In this document: positions 18,401 through 27,363 of the stretch, piece after piece
Layout: each line of letters starts with the position of its first letter
Position numbering within the stretch: the first letter of the stretch is position 1
NCBI GenBank assembly: GCA_963721335.1
Contig: CAVRIV010000005.1
Span: 1 to 64,000 of the forward strand
DNA: 64,000 nt
Source of the DNA: CAVXDY01 sp963721335
GTDB lineage: Bacteria; Actinomycetota; Thermoleophilia; Miltoncostaeales; Miltoncostaeaceae
Direction of reading: 5' to 3'
Program-made: the position numbers and the translations under genes
The notes under the pieces: generated by a model
What the model was told of the DNA's origin: nothing
Seen by the model: the letters and a program-made list of their open reading frames with translations, nothing else
The model's database searches: none

Positions 18401-18894
18401 CCCGGACACCCCACCCGCCGTCACCGGGGCCCCGGCCGGCATCGGTCGCCGAGGCGCTCGCGATCACGACGGCCGCCGCGCTCGGCGTCCTCGGGCTCGG
18501 CATCCCCGGGTGCTCGGCGTGCATGCTGCTCCCAGCGTCCTTCGCGGAGATCGCCCGGGTGCGACCTGGTCTCGTGCTGGCCATCGGCGAGTTCGCCGAC
18601 GTGCGGGACTGGGGGGAGCGCGAACGGCTGCTTTGGCCGCGCGGCATCCACGTCAGCCGCTCGTCTGTTCCGGCGATGGCCCTGCTGCGCGAGGGTGAAT
18701 TGGTGGCCCAGCGCCCGGGCGGAGGGCCCGCCCACGTCATCAACCGCTGGCTCGCCCTCCACCTGGGCCCGTCCGCTCTCCCGCTCGGCGACGACGGCCC
18801 CACCGCGTCGGAGCTCGCCGCGCTCGACGCGATCAGCCGCCATGTCGCCGGCCAGCGCGCCGCAAAGCACGCGCGCGAGGAGCTCGCCGGCTAG
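18397..18894 (+). CDS. Thioredoxin-like protein
   Basis: 165 residues from GTG 18397. The region GCSACMLLPASFAEIARVRP has the CxxC active-site spacing at the start of a helix, followed by VLAIGEFADVRDW and SRSSVPAMALLREGELVAQR; the latter matches the cis-Pro/strand segment of thioredoxins (SVPA-x3-L-x4-G-x-LV). A preceding hydrophobic stretch (AITTAAALGVLGLGIPG) could be a membrane anchor or signal. The C-terminal helix is long and charged. It could be a disulfide reductase or a thiol-dependent sensor. It is translationally coupled to the SRPBCC gene. Confidence 0.7.
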   Translation: MTRTPHPPSPGPRPASVAEALAITTAAALGVLGLGIPGCSACMLLPASFAEIARVRPGLVLAIGEFADVRDWGERERLLWPRGIHVSRSSVPAMALLREGELVAQRPGGGPAHVINRWLALHLGPSALPLGDDGPTASELAALDAISRHVAGQRAAKHAREELAG

Positions 18895-19032
18895 CGACGC
18901 CCCACCCGGCGGCGCGCCTCGCGGGCCGGTTCCGGCGAGTGTCCCGTGCGCTTGGTGCCGGGCTTCCGCGCGCACGGCGATCGTCCGCCGGGCGGTGGCG
19001 CGGCGGGTCGATCCCGACCCCTGGGAGCCAAC

Positions 19033-19510
19033 GTGCAGGAAGCGATCGCCGTAGGTCTCTTCGCCGTCGTCCTCGGCCTCGTCGTGACCGAGCGCATCCA
19101 CCGGACCAAGGCGGCCCTCGCCGGAGCTGCCGTCGCCGCGCTCGTGGCCTGCTCTCCCAGGAGGAGGCGATCGAGGCGATCGACTGGAGCGTCCTCGGCC
19201 TGCTCGCCGGGATGATGGTGCTGGTGTGGGGGACCGAGCGGACCGGTGTCTTCACCTACCTCGCGATCCGTGTCGGCAAGGCGTCGCGCGGAAGGCCCGC
19301 CCTGCTGATCGGCCGGTGGCGACCGTGCCGCCGCGACGCTCGCCCTGGCCGCCGCGGGCTCCGGCGGCCAGCGCCAACCTCATCGCTGCCGGCGCGATGA
19401 GGAAGGCCGGCCGCGAGCTGTCGTTCATCCGCTTCCTCCGGCTCGGCGTCCCCGCCACAATGGCCTCGATGGCGGTCGCGACCCTGTGGATCTGGTCCGT
19501 GGAGGTGTGA
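19033..19510 (+). pseudogene. ArsB/NhaD/CitM-family ion permease with internal deletion
   Basis: The start is GTG 19033 (VQEAIAVGLFAVVLGLVVTE). The first about 95 residues (AIDWSVLGLLAGMMVLVWGT, ERTGVFTYLAIRVGKASRGR, PALLIG) match the N-terminal third of the ArsB/NhaD ion-transporter superfamily, and the last about 50 (ASANLIAAGAMRKAGRELSF, IRFLRLGVPATMASM) match its C-terminus. Full proteins are 410-430 aa, so some 250 residues including the FLDNVTT block are missing at about 19309-19330. Frameshifts near 19155 and 19330-19370 are also present. The deletion rules out a working transporter as read. Confidence 0.65.
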
Positions 19511-19516
19511 GCTTGG

Positions 19517-20016
19517 GTGAGCCCGGCGATCGTCTGTCCCCCGTCCCCTCGAGGATCTCGTCCGGCGGGTCGAGCCGCCGCGCGAGGACGACGGCCTCGC
19601 CCACGCCGCCCACAGGATCGCGGCGGCGGAGGGCGCGCTGCCCGTGGCCGACGCCTCGGGTCGACCTGGTGGGGTATCTCGCCGAGCGCGACCTGCTCGA
19701 GGCGCTCTTCCCCGCCTATCTGCAGCAGTTCCGCAACACCGACTTTCTCACACGCGACTTCCCGTCCCTGGTGAGGAAGGCCCGCGAGGCCTCGGCGACG
19801 CGCGTTGCCGACCACATGAGCCGGGAGCCGGTGGCGGTGGACCTCGACGACTCGGAGTCCCACGCCGCCGAGCTGCTCCTCCACCACAGCATCGGGAGCC
19901 TCCCGGTCATCGCCCCCGACGGGCAGGTCATCGGCATCGTCCGGCTGGCGGACATGATCCGCAGCCTGCTGGAGGCCTGCGGTGCGCTGCCGCCTGCGGA
20001 GGCCCCCCCGAGCTGA
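19517..20016 (+). CDS. CBS-domain protein (frameshifted)
   Basis: About 165 residues from GTG 19517 (VSPAIVCPP). With shifts near 19548 and 19665 it reads LEDLVRRVEPP, AAHRIAAAEGALPVADASG, then LVGYLAERDLLEALFPAYLQ for the first CBS motif, and RVADHMSREPVAVDLDDSES, HSIGSLPVIAPDGQVIGIVR and LADMIRSLLE for the second. A Bateman module of two CBS repeats usually binds adenosyl nucleotides. An insertion (QQFRNTDFLTRDFPSLVRKA) between the two repeats is typical of a subset linked to membrane transporters, and it follows a permease gene here. Whether it regulates that permease is inference. Confidence 0.78.
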
Positions 20017-20091
20017 CGACGGCCCATCGGCATCAGATCCGCCGCTCGGCGGCTTGCTCGGTCTGTCGGCGCATGGAGCGCGCCCGGGGCG

Positions 20092-21255
20092 TCAGTCGGT
20101 GAGGCCCCGCCCCTTCTGGGCGTCCACGGCGTCAACGAAGCGCTGGTAGCTGGGCTTGCGCGAGAGGTCCTCTCGCAGGAGCCCGGCAGGCCAGTTCGGG
20201 TTGTCCTGGAGGTTGAACCACACGACGGCCTTCACGCGGTCGGTCTGGATCTGGGGCAGGGAGTAGATCTGGGTGAGGTAGTCGGCCTGCTGCTCCTCGG
20301 TCACCTGCACGTCGCGGAACGCCGTGGCCGCGGTCGTGTACCCGGCCTCGGTGATGTAGAGGGGGGGTGGCACGTCGGGGTCGAACGCCTCGATCTCGTC
20401 CAGCAGCCGCCCCACGCTGCTCCAGCTCGGGATGGCGTCGGTGGGCTCCGTCGGCGCCGCCGCCGGGTAGATGTGCTGGGAGTAGGCGTCGAGCGGGATC
20501 CGGCGCTCGACCAGGCCCTGCAACCAGTCGATGGCGCCGATGGCGTTCTGGCCGGTGCGCCCGCGCGGCCCGCCCACGCCCGCGATGACCACGGCCTCCG
20601 GGTTCGCCCGCTTGATCGCCGGGTAGGCGAGCTTGTCCATCGCCGCGTAGGCGTCCAGCGACACCGGCTGCCCATCCTCGAACTGGGGCGTGAAGAAGCC
20701 CGAGAGGTTGGGCTCGTTCCAGATCTCGAAGTGGCTCACCTCCGGCAGTGTCTCCCCGCCGGGAGAGGTGAACGTGCCGTCGTAGCGGGTGGCCAGCGCC
20801 TGCATGAAGTCGGCGAACGCCTGCGGGTCGGGCGCGAGCGTGTTCGGGACGATGCCGGGCACCTGCCGTCCGCCCGAGGCCCATGGCGGCGTGTAGTAGA
20901 CCGAGACGATGGGCGTGATGCCGCGGTCGGCGAGGCCCAGGAAGATCAGGTCGGCGCGCGAGAAGTCGTAGGCCGGATCGGTGGGGTCGGTCGGACTCGC
21001 CGGCTGCGACGGGGCGATGTCCGCCCAGAAGAGATCCACCCGGGTCGTGGTGACGCCCGTGTCGCCGAGCAGGTCGAGGCGCTCCGGGATCTTCTCGATC
21101 GGATCCACCGGCAGGTGGTCGTCCTGCACGGCCACGACCGCTCCGATGGGAGGTGCTCCCTCGTCGTCGCCGGACATCAGCACGAGCCCGACCACCACCG
21201 CGATGGCGACGGCCACCACGACGAGCCCTGCGATCGCGCGTCCCCTGCGTCCCAT
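20092..21255 (-). CDS. Membrane-anchored glycoside hydrolase (GH-A clan, GH39/GH5-like)
   Basis: 387 residues, intact, from ATG 21255 (GGGGAG 5 bases upstream). An N-terminal hydrophobic anchor (AIAGLVVVAVAIAVVVGLVL) is followed by a TIM-barrel. FEIWNEPNLSGFF, near residue 180, carries the Asn-Glu acid/base pair, and YITEAGYTT, near residue 310, the nucleophile glutamate. TRVDLFWADIAPSQ and YTPPWASGG line the substrate cleft. It has a divergent paralog at 21562 and a C-terminal remnant at 17711. It is probably extracellular; the substrate is unknown. Low G+C in the intergenic hairpin at 21354 suggests a shared control region. Confidence 0.82.
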   Translation of the reverse strand: MGRRGRAIAGLVVVAVAIAVVVGLVLMSGDDEGAPPIGAVVAVQDDHLPVDPIEKIPERLDLLGDTGVTTTRVDLFWADIAPSQPASPTDPTDPAYDFSRADLIFLGLADRGITPIVSVYYTPPWASGGRQVPGIVPNTLAPDPQAFADFMQALATRYDGTFTSPGGETLPEVSHFEIWNEPNLSGFFTPQFEDGQPVSLDAYAAMDKLAYPAIKRANPEAVVIAGVGGPRGRTGQNAIGAIDWLQGLVERRIPLDAYSQHIYPAAAPTEPTDAIPSWSSVGRLLDEIEAFDPDVPPPLYITEAGYTTAATAFRDVQVTEEQQADYLTQIYSLPQIQTDRVKAVVWFNLQDNPNWPAGLLREDLSRKPSYQRFVDAVDAQKGRGLTD

Positions 21256-21353
21256 CGGCACTCCCCAGCTCGGGCGGGCGGAACTCTAGGGCCCTGAGCC
21301 GCTGATTGCGTGGCAGTTCCCGGCTGCATCTCATCGCGATACAGCGTCCTCGA

Positions 21354-21382
21354 CCCCCGCAATATTCCCGATATTGCGGGGG
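21354..21382. promoter_or_regulatory. 12-bp perfect inverted repeat between divergent hydrolase genes
   Basis: CCCCCGCAATAT (21354-21365) and ATATTGCGGGGG (21371-21382) are exact complements around a 5-base TCCCG loop. It lies about 100 bases upstream of the minus-strand gene and about 180 upstream of the plus-strand gene. The A/T core is unusual for this 72% GC DNA, which suggests a protein-binding operator or promoter element rather than chance. Confidence 0.5.
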
Positions 21383-21561
21383 ATCTGCGTCCTTGTCTCG
21401 CTGGAGATTCGCACGGGAACCTGCATACGAACCAACGGCTCAGGACCCTAGGGGATCGCCCCGCACCGTCCAGCCTGCCCGGCATCACAGGATGCACACG
21501 ACATGTGAGCCCCGTCACCGCCGATTTCCCTGCGACACCTCGACCCGCTATCCCTCCCCGG

Positions 21562-22779
21562 GTGAGAACGCTCCTCGCCATCTCGGGCATCGCCGCCGCG
21601 GGCCTCGCCGCGGCGGGCGCCGCCGGCGCGGCTCCCCTCGGGGTGCAGGACGACCGGCTCAGCTCGGGCCCGGTCCCGCAGGTGCCGACGCGGCTCGATC
21701 TGCTCCAGCGCTCGCGCGCCAAGGTCACCCGCGTCAACGTGCTCTGGTCGCTGGTGGCCCCCACACGCCCGGGCGCGCCCACCGACCCCGCGGATCCGGC
21801 CTACCGCTGGGAGCGTCTCGACGCCGTCGTCGGCGGTCTCGCCACCCGGCGCATCGCCACGATCCTGGTGGCCTACAGCGCGCCCCCGTGGGCGGCGGGC
21901 GGCCGGAAGCCGCCGCCGGGCCGGGAGATCAACCCGAACGCCCCCGGTGTCGCCGACTACGCCCGCTTCATGCAGGCCCTCTCCACCCGCTACTCCGGCC
22001 GGTACACCCCGCCCGGAGGGGCCCGGCTTCCGCGGGTGCGGCACTTCGAGATCTGGAACGAGCCGAACCTGCGCGGGTTCCTCGCGGTGGGCGGCCGCAA
22101 GGCCCCGGTCTCGCGCTACGTGAGCATGACCCGCCAGGCCTACCCCGCGATCAAGCGGGGCAACCCCGCGGCGATCGTCATCGCGGGTGTCGGGGCGCCG
22201 CGCAGCTCCACGGACACCACCGGCACCGGGGCCCTGCTGTGGGCGAGGAAGCTCGCCGCCAGCTCGGCGCGCTTCGACGCCTACTCACAGCACGTCTACC
22301 CGGCCGCCCCGCCACTCGCGAAGGCCACCGCCTTCCCCTCCTGGAGCACGCTCTCGCAGCTCCCGGCGGCCCTCGACGCGGTGCGCAAGCGGCGGGGCAC
22401 GCCGATCTACATCACCGAGGCGGGCTACACCACCGCGCGGACCCCCTTCCGCCGGGGGAAGGTGACCCTGGGCCAGCAGGCCGCCTACCTCAAGCAGATC
22501 ATGCGCCTGCCGGAGCTGCGCAAGCCGCGGTACCGGGTCGTGATGTGGTTCAACTTCCAGGACAACCCGGACTGGCCGGGCGGGCTCCTGAACCTCCGCG
22601 GCGTGGCCAAGCCCTCCTACCGCGCCTTCGTGCCCCTGGCGCGGGCCGAGCCGCCTGCCGGCCGACCTGCGACCGGCGCCCCTGACCTGACGCCTCAGAG
22701 GCCGGCGCGCGCGGCCTCGGGCGGGACCGATCCCTCCCAGGGCAGCCGGTCCGGGTCGGGGTCGCCCGGCAGGCGGTAG
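21562..22779 (+). CDS. Secreted glycoside hydrolase (paralog of the gene at 20092)
   Basis: About 405 residues from GTG 21562 (VRTLLAISGIAAAGLAAAGA, a signal peptide ending in AGAAGAAP). The barrel follows the divergent neighbour block for block: TRVNVLWSLVAPTRPGAPTD, YSAPPWAAGGRKP, FEIWNEPNLRGFLAV (acid/base), YSQHVYPAAPP, YITEAGYTT (nucleophile) and WFNFQDNPDWPGGLL. The frame is open far upstream to 21310, through the hairpin, but homology begins only at 21562. The C-terminal 45 residues are low-complexity and overlap the end of the convergent gene, so the true stop may have been shifted. Expected to act outside the cell. Confidence 0.82.
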   Translation: MRTLLAISGIAAAGLAAAGAAGAAPLGVQDDRLSSGPVPQVPTRLDLLQRSRAKVTRVNVLWSLVAPTRPGAPTDPADPAYRWERLDAVVGGLATRRIATILVAYSAPPWAAGGRKPPPGREINPNAPGVADYARFMQALSTRYSGRYTPPGGARLPRVRHFEIWNEPNLRGFLAVGGRKAPVSRYVSMTRQAYPAIKRGNPAAIVIAGVGAPRSSTDTTGTGALLWARKLAASSARFDAYSQHVYPAAPPLAKATAFPSWSTLSQLPAALDAVRKRRGTPIYITEAGYTTARTPFRRGKVTLGQQAAYLKQIMRLPELRKPRYRVVMWFNFQDNPDWPGGLLNLRGVAKPSYRAFVPLARAEPPAGRPATGAPDLTPQRPARAASGGTDPSQGSRSGSGSPGRR

Positions 22780-24675
22780 TCCCAGGCCGGGCGCGCCGTG
22801 CTCCCGCCGGCCCAGCGGTGGACCTCGGCCACGAGGCGGGCGAGGTCGATCGGGTCGTCGAGCACCCCGGGGGCCATCGGGTCGGCGGCGAAGGCCAGCA
22901 CGCGCCCGGCGCCCACCGTCCGCAGCATGGCCGCCGGCGCCCCGTCGATGAAGCGCGCCACCACGCTCGCCCCCGCCGGGACCGCGGCGAAACCGCGGGC
23001 GCCGGGCGTCACCAGCGGCACCGTGAGCAGGTCGTCGGGGACCCCCGGCGCCAGGGCGCCGGCGTCCACCTGCAGCATCGCGCCGGTGCGGCGCGGCCCG
23101 AGGGGCGCCCCGATGAGCGCCTCGCGCACCGGCGCGAGCGACGCCCCCGAGGGCGTCCGCCTGAACGCGTCCGGGTCGGTCACGATCAGCGTGCCGCCGG
23201 CGCGCACCCAGGCGGCCACGGCCTGGGCGAAGCCGGCGTCGAGCGTGTCGCCGCGCGGCAGCCAGAGCGTGCGCGCCCCGGCCAGGCGGGCCGGCTCGGC
23301 GCGCCAGGCGGGTGTCGGCGTCGAAGCTGAACGCGCCGGCGCCCAGCTCCCCGAGCAGCGAGTAGGTGGTGTAGAGCGCGTCGCCGGAGGTGCGGTAGCG
23401 CACCCCTCCCTGGCGCGCGGGCTGCGCCTGCCCCTCGCTGGCGGTGGCGTAGAGCGACGAGCTGCTCCGGGTCGGAGGGCGGCGCCGGCAGCCGGGCGCC
23501 GCGCACGGTGCGGGCGATGGCGAGCATCGCGTCGTAGAGGCGGCGGTTCGTGAAGCGCGGGTTGTCCGAGGCGAAGAAGCTGATGTCGGTGGCGCCCGGC
23601 CCGCAGCGCCTGGGCCGTCCAGGTCCAGAGGTCGCCGGGAGTCGGGCTGGTAGCGGGAGTAGTCGAACGCCTGCACCACGATCCGCACCCGTTTGCCGGT
23701 GAGGTCGGAGAGCAGCTTCGCGCCGAAGCCGGGGTTGTAGCGCCCGCGGCCCGCGCGGTCGCGCTCCGGGTAGCTCACGTACGGGTCGGCCTCGACCACG
23801 TCCGCGAAGCCGGCGAGGCGGGTGTAGTCCCACGGGATGAAGCCGTCGATGAAGCCGTAGTCGTTGGGGCTCACGACGGCGCCCGGGTCGAGCCGGCGGA
23901 TGAGCCGCGCCTGCTCCGCCTTCATCCGGAAGAAGCGGGCGCCCGAGAAGCGCGACCAGGCCAGCCATCGCAGCTCCTCGCGCCGGCTGGAGGTCGGCCG
24001 GGCGGACGGGTCGGGGAGCGCGAATCCGGTGGCCGCGCGGAACTGGCGGGCCAGCCGGCGGCCGAAGGCGCCCCGCCGGGCGGCCCCGCGCGGCAGGACG
24101 GTCGACGGGCTCGTCGCTGCCGGTGTAGAGGTTGACGAACGGCCGGCCGCGCGTCGTGGGGACGATTCGCCGGATCTCGCGCAGGGCCTCGCGGCGGTAG
24201 GCCGGGTCGAGCAGCGAGAGGCGGCGCGTGTACGCCGTCGGGTCGGCGGTCGGGTCGGCGACGGCCGCGCCCCGCTGGAGCGCCCGGCGCGCCGCCCAGA
24301 CCTCGTAGGCGACGTCCCAGCGCAGCCCGGTCTCCCGGAAGGCGCTCTCGAAACGGCGCGGGCGTCCGCCATCCGGTCGGCTCCTTCGGGCTCAGCGGCA
24401 GCGGCGGGAAGGGCAGCGCGCTCGGCCCGCTGAACCAGAGGCCGTTGCGAGCCCGACTCGCGCAGGATCCCGTCGATCGTCCGGTACCAGCGCCGAGCCG
24501 GGATCGGGGGAGCGGTGGCCGGCTGCCAGCTCGGCAGCTCGTTCTGGTTGAGCTCGTGACCCCAGGTGGAGACGGTCCCCGCCGGGCGGTCGCCGGTCGC
24601 CGGAGCGGCGATCGCGGAGCCCGCGGCGGCCAGGGCGAGCGTCGCGGCGGCGATGGCGGGGCGCAGGCGGGTCAC
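22695..24675 (-). CDS. Large secreted protein, probable glycoside hydrolase (GH42-like), frameshifted
   Basis: About 660 residues from the start at 24675 (MTRLRPAIAAATLALAAAGS, signal peptide ending AIA-AP) to the stop at 22695. Reading across frames gives STWGHELNQNELPSW, GLRWDVAYEVW, RIVPTTRGRPFVNLYTGSDE, AGAVVSPNDYGFIDGFIPWD-like residues, ADVVEADPYVSYPERDR, RIVVQAFDYSRYQP and GATDISFFASDNPRFTN; the C-terminal half (WVRAGGTLIVTDPDAFR, VGAGRVLAFAADPMAPG) resembles a beta-galactosidase trimerisation/glutamine amidotransferase-like fold. Several +1 shifts are scattered. The family is inferred from fold order; no catalytic residue is claimed. It neighbours two other hydrolases. Confidence 0.6.
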
Positions 24676-24761
24676 GGGCGGCGCCCATCATGCCCACGAG
24701 CGCCGGGGCGCTCAAACGCTCGGGGTGTGAGGCGTCCTCACGCGCCGCGCGACGGCGGGGC

Positions 24762-25356
24762 ATGATGATGCGCGTGCGCATCGCCACCGCAGGCCGCGGG
24801 CATCGCGACCGCCGGCGTGATCGCCGTGGCGCTGTCGGCCTGCGCCGGCGGCGGCGACCGGCCGGCGGGCGCGGCGATGACCTCCGCCCCAGCGTCGAGC
24901 GCCCCACCGGCGAGCGCCCCGGCCACGCCGCCCGCCGCCCCCACGCCGCCCGTGCTTCCGGGCCTGCCGCGCGACATCGCCGGCTTCCAGGGCTGGGACA
25001 CGCTCAACGCCGAGCCCATCCCGCCCGACTCGGCCCAGAGCCGACGGGTGGGCGTCGACGCCCACCGCGGCACCAAGCGGGTCTACGTGAGCCCCTCCGG
25101 CGCCGAGGCGCCCTTCCCCGACGGCACGATCGTGGTCAAGGCCGCGCGGGACCGCGAGTTCGTCCACCTGGTGGCGATCATGCGCAAGGTCCGCGGCTCG
25201 GACCCGGAGCACGGAGACTGGCGGTTCGTGGAGTACCAGCGCGCGAGCGCCGGCGACCCGTTCACGACCGGCGCCGGCCTCACGGGCGCGACCTGCTGGA
25301 GCTGCCACTCCATCGCCCGTGAGACCGACTGGGTCTTCACCCCGCGCGACCGCTAG
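24762..25356 (+). CDS. Cytochrome P460-like heme lipoprotein (one frameshift)
   Basis: About 197 residues starting at one of three tandem ATGs (24762-24768). A +1 shift near 24798 precedes GVIAVALSACAGGG, whose LSAC is a lipobox, so the protein is predicted to be lipid-anchored outside the membrane. An Ala/Pro linker follows, then VLPGLPRDIAGFQGWDTLN, RVYVSPSGAEAPFPDGTIVV, DWRFVEYQ and GATCWSCHSIARETDWVFT, with CWSCH as the covalent heme c motif near the C-terminus. This layout matches cytochrome P460 family proteins. Electron partner and substrate are unknown. Confidence 0.72.
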
Positions 25357-26529
25357 GCGGCCGCGTTCGCATACGCCTCGATCAGGATCTCCGCCACCTC
25401 GGGGCGCGTGAACTCGACCGGCGGGATCTCGCCCCGGTCGAGCATCTCGCGCACCTTGGTGCCCGACAGGAAGACGCGGTCCTCGGGACCCGCGGGCGAC
25501 GTCTTGGTGGTGGCCATGCCCGCCGGTGAGGTTGCACCAGAAGGAGTGCTCGAAGAACAGCGGCTGGATCGCCGAGCTCCTCGCGGCGCGATGTCGTCGA
25601 AGATCCGGTGGGCGTCGTAGGTGCCGTAGTAGCTGCCCACGCCGGCGTGGTCGCGACCCACGATGAAGTGGGTGCAGCCGTAGTTCTGGCGCAGGATCGC
25701 GTGCAGCACGGCCTCGCGGGGGCCGGCGTAGCGCATCGCGGCCGGAAGCACGCCGAGCACCACGCGCTCGGTGGGGTAGTAGCCCTCGATCAGCACCTCG
25801 TAGCAGGCGCATCCGCACGTCGGCGGGGATGTCGTCGCTCTTGGTCTCGCCCACCAGCGGGTGGAGGAAGAGCCCGTCCACCGTCTCCAGCGCCACCTTG
25901 GTGATGTACTCGTGGGCCCGGTGGATCGGGTTGCGGGTCTGGAACCCGACGACGCTCCTCCAGCCGCGGGCGTCGAACTCCTCGCGGGAGCGGCGCGGGT
26001 CGAGCAGGAACGGCGCGGCGCCCGGGTCGAGCGGCAGCCGCGCTCGCCACGCGCACCGGGCCGGCGAGGCAGGTCGTGCCGTGGGCGTAGAGCGAGGCGA
26101 CGCCCGGGTGGGCGGCCTCCTCGGTGCCGTAGACGAGCCGGGCCTCGCGGACCGGGTCGATCTCGTAGCGGTCGGTCACCTCGAGCACGCCGAGGAAGCG
26201 GCCGGTCTCGTCCACCAGCTCCACCTCGTCGGACGAGCCGACGTGGGCCAGCGCGTCGGGCGAGACGGCGAGCGTGACGGGGACGGACCACGCGAGGCCC
26301 GAGGGCAGCCGCATGTCGGAGACCACGGACTCGTAGGCCTCGCGGCCCATGAACCCGTCGAGCGGCGACATCGCGCCGACGGCGATCAGGTCGAGGTCGG
26401 CCTGCTGGCGCGCGCGAGAGGGTCACGCGCGGGCGGGCCGCCTCCCTCGTCGAGCGAGTCGTCGAAGCGGTCGACCAGCGTGCCGCCGTGGGGGGCGATG
26501 GGGCCGGGGATCGTGATGGCGGGGCTCAA
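25353..26529 (-). CDS. sat: Sulfate adenylyltransferase (ATP sulfurylase), frameshifted
   Basis: About 390 residues from TTG 26529, which overlaps the TGA of the upstream gene (TTGA), to the stop at 25353. It makes adenylyl sulfate (APS) from ATP and sulfate. The N-terminal PUA-like domain reads LIAVGAMSPLDGFMGREAYE, DEVELVDETGRFLGVLEVTD. The catalytic domain has GFQTRNPIHRAHEYITK (QxRN and HxxH), NYGCTHFIVGRDHAGVG and FLSGTKVREML. About seven single-base shifts are present (near 26405, 26415, 26050, 25808, 25598, 25588, 25526), but all motifs survive. It is the last gene of a minus-strand sulfur cluster with a phosphosulfolactate synthase and a flavoprotein. No CysN/CysD form is visible. Confidence 0.92.
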
Positions 26530-27363
26530 ATGCCCGCTCCGTCCACGTTGCCGATCGTGCGTCGGGTTCAGGAGCGTGTCGGCGCGGAGGCCGAGTCGTA
26601 GTGTCTCCAGCGGTATCACCTCGTCTGGTGGGATGTTCCCCAGGTTGACGTTGGGGCCGAACTTCCTGATGAACCAGACCTGCTGCGCCTTCTGGGGCGC
26701 CTCGAAGAGCAGGCGGTTCGGGTCGATGGCGTGGACGATCTCGTCGATGAGGCCCATCCGGACCTCGCCGTCGCCGCGGTAGATGCCCGCGGTGCCGGTC
26801 TCGCGGGCCTCGGTGATGACCTTCCACGCGCCCGGCGCGCAGCTCCGCCTCGATCAGCTCGACCCAGCGGTAGGGCGCGATCACGGTCTCGAGGTCCTTC
26901 GAGCCGACCTCGCTGAGCACGACGAAGTCCTGCGCCAGGCGCGCGATGTGCTCGAGCTTCAGGTCGTGCGGCACCGATGATCGTGCCGTCCGAGATCTCC
27001 ACGTGGCGCAGGCCGAGCGAGCTCACCCACCGGCGCCAGTCGTCGAGCTTCTGCTGGGACGACGCAGATCTCCCAGAACGTGCCGCCGAGCACCACGGGG
27101 ACCCCGTAGCTCTCGTAGAGCGCCAGCTTGTCGCGCAGGTTGCGGGTGACGTACGACGTGCCCCAGCCCGAGCTTGACGATGTCGATCGTCGTCGCCGGC
27201 CGACTCGAGCATGCCCTCCACGATCGAGAGGGGCAGGCCCTTGTCGATGACGTGGGTGATCCCCACCTGGCGCGGCTTCGGCGGGCGGCCGGGCAGCGAC
27301 AGGAAGCCGGTGTCCGGCGCCGGGGGGCCGTTCGGGGCCGCCCTCTCCGCGCGCGGTGGTCAT
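26526..27363 (-). CDS. Phosphosulfolactate synthase (ComA family), frameshifted
   Basis: About 275 residues from ATG 27363 (MTTARGEGG) to the TGA at 26526-26528. The family adds sulfite to phosphoenolpyruvate to give (2R)-phosphosulfolactate. Recognisable blocks: PPKPRQVGITHVIDKGLPLS, TSYVTRNLRDKLALYESYGV, PVVLGGTFWEICVV, VEISDGTI, DFVVLSEVGSKD, ARETGTAGIYRGDGEVRMGL and FGPNVNLGNIPPDEVIPLET. These follow ComA order. Shifts near 27318, 27186, 27170, 27060, 26975, 26840 and 26555 disrupt the frame. The 5' end is open into the flavoprotein gene without a stop. Members outside methanogens are often of uncertain role, so CoM synthesis is not implied. Confidence 0.85.
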
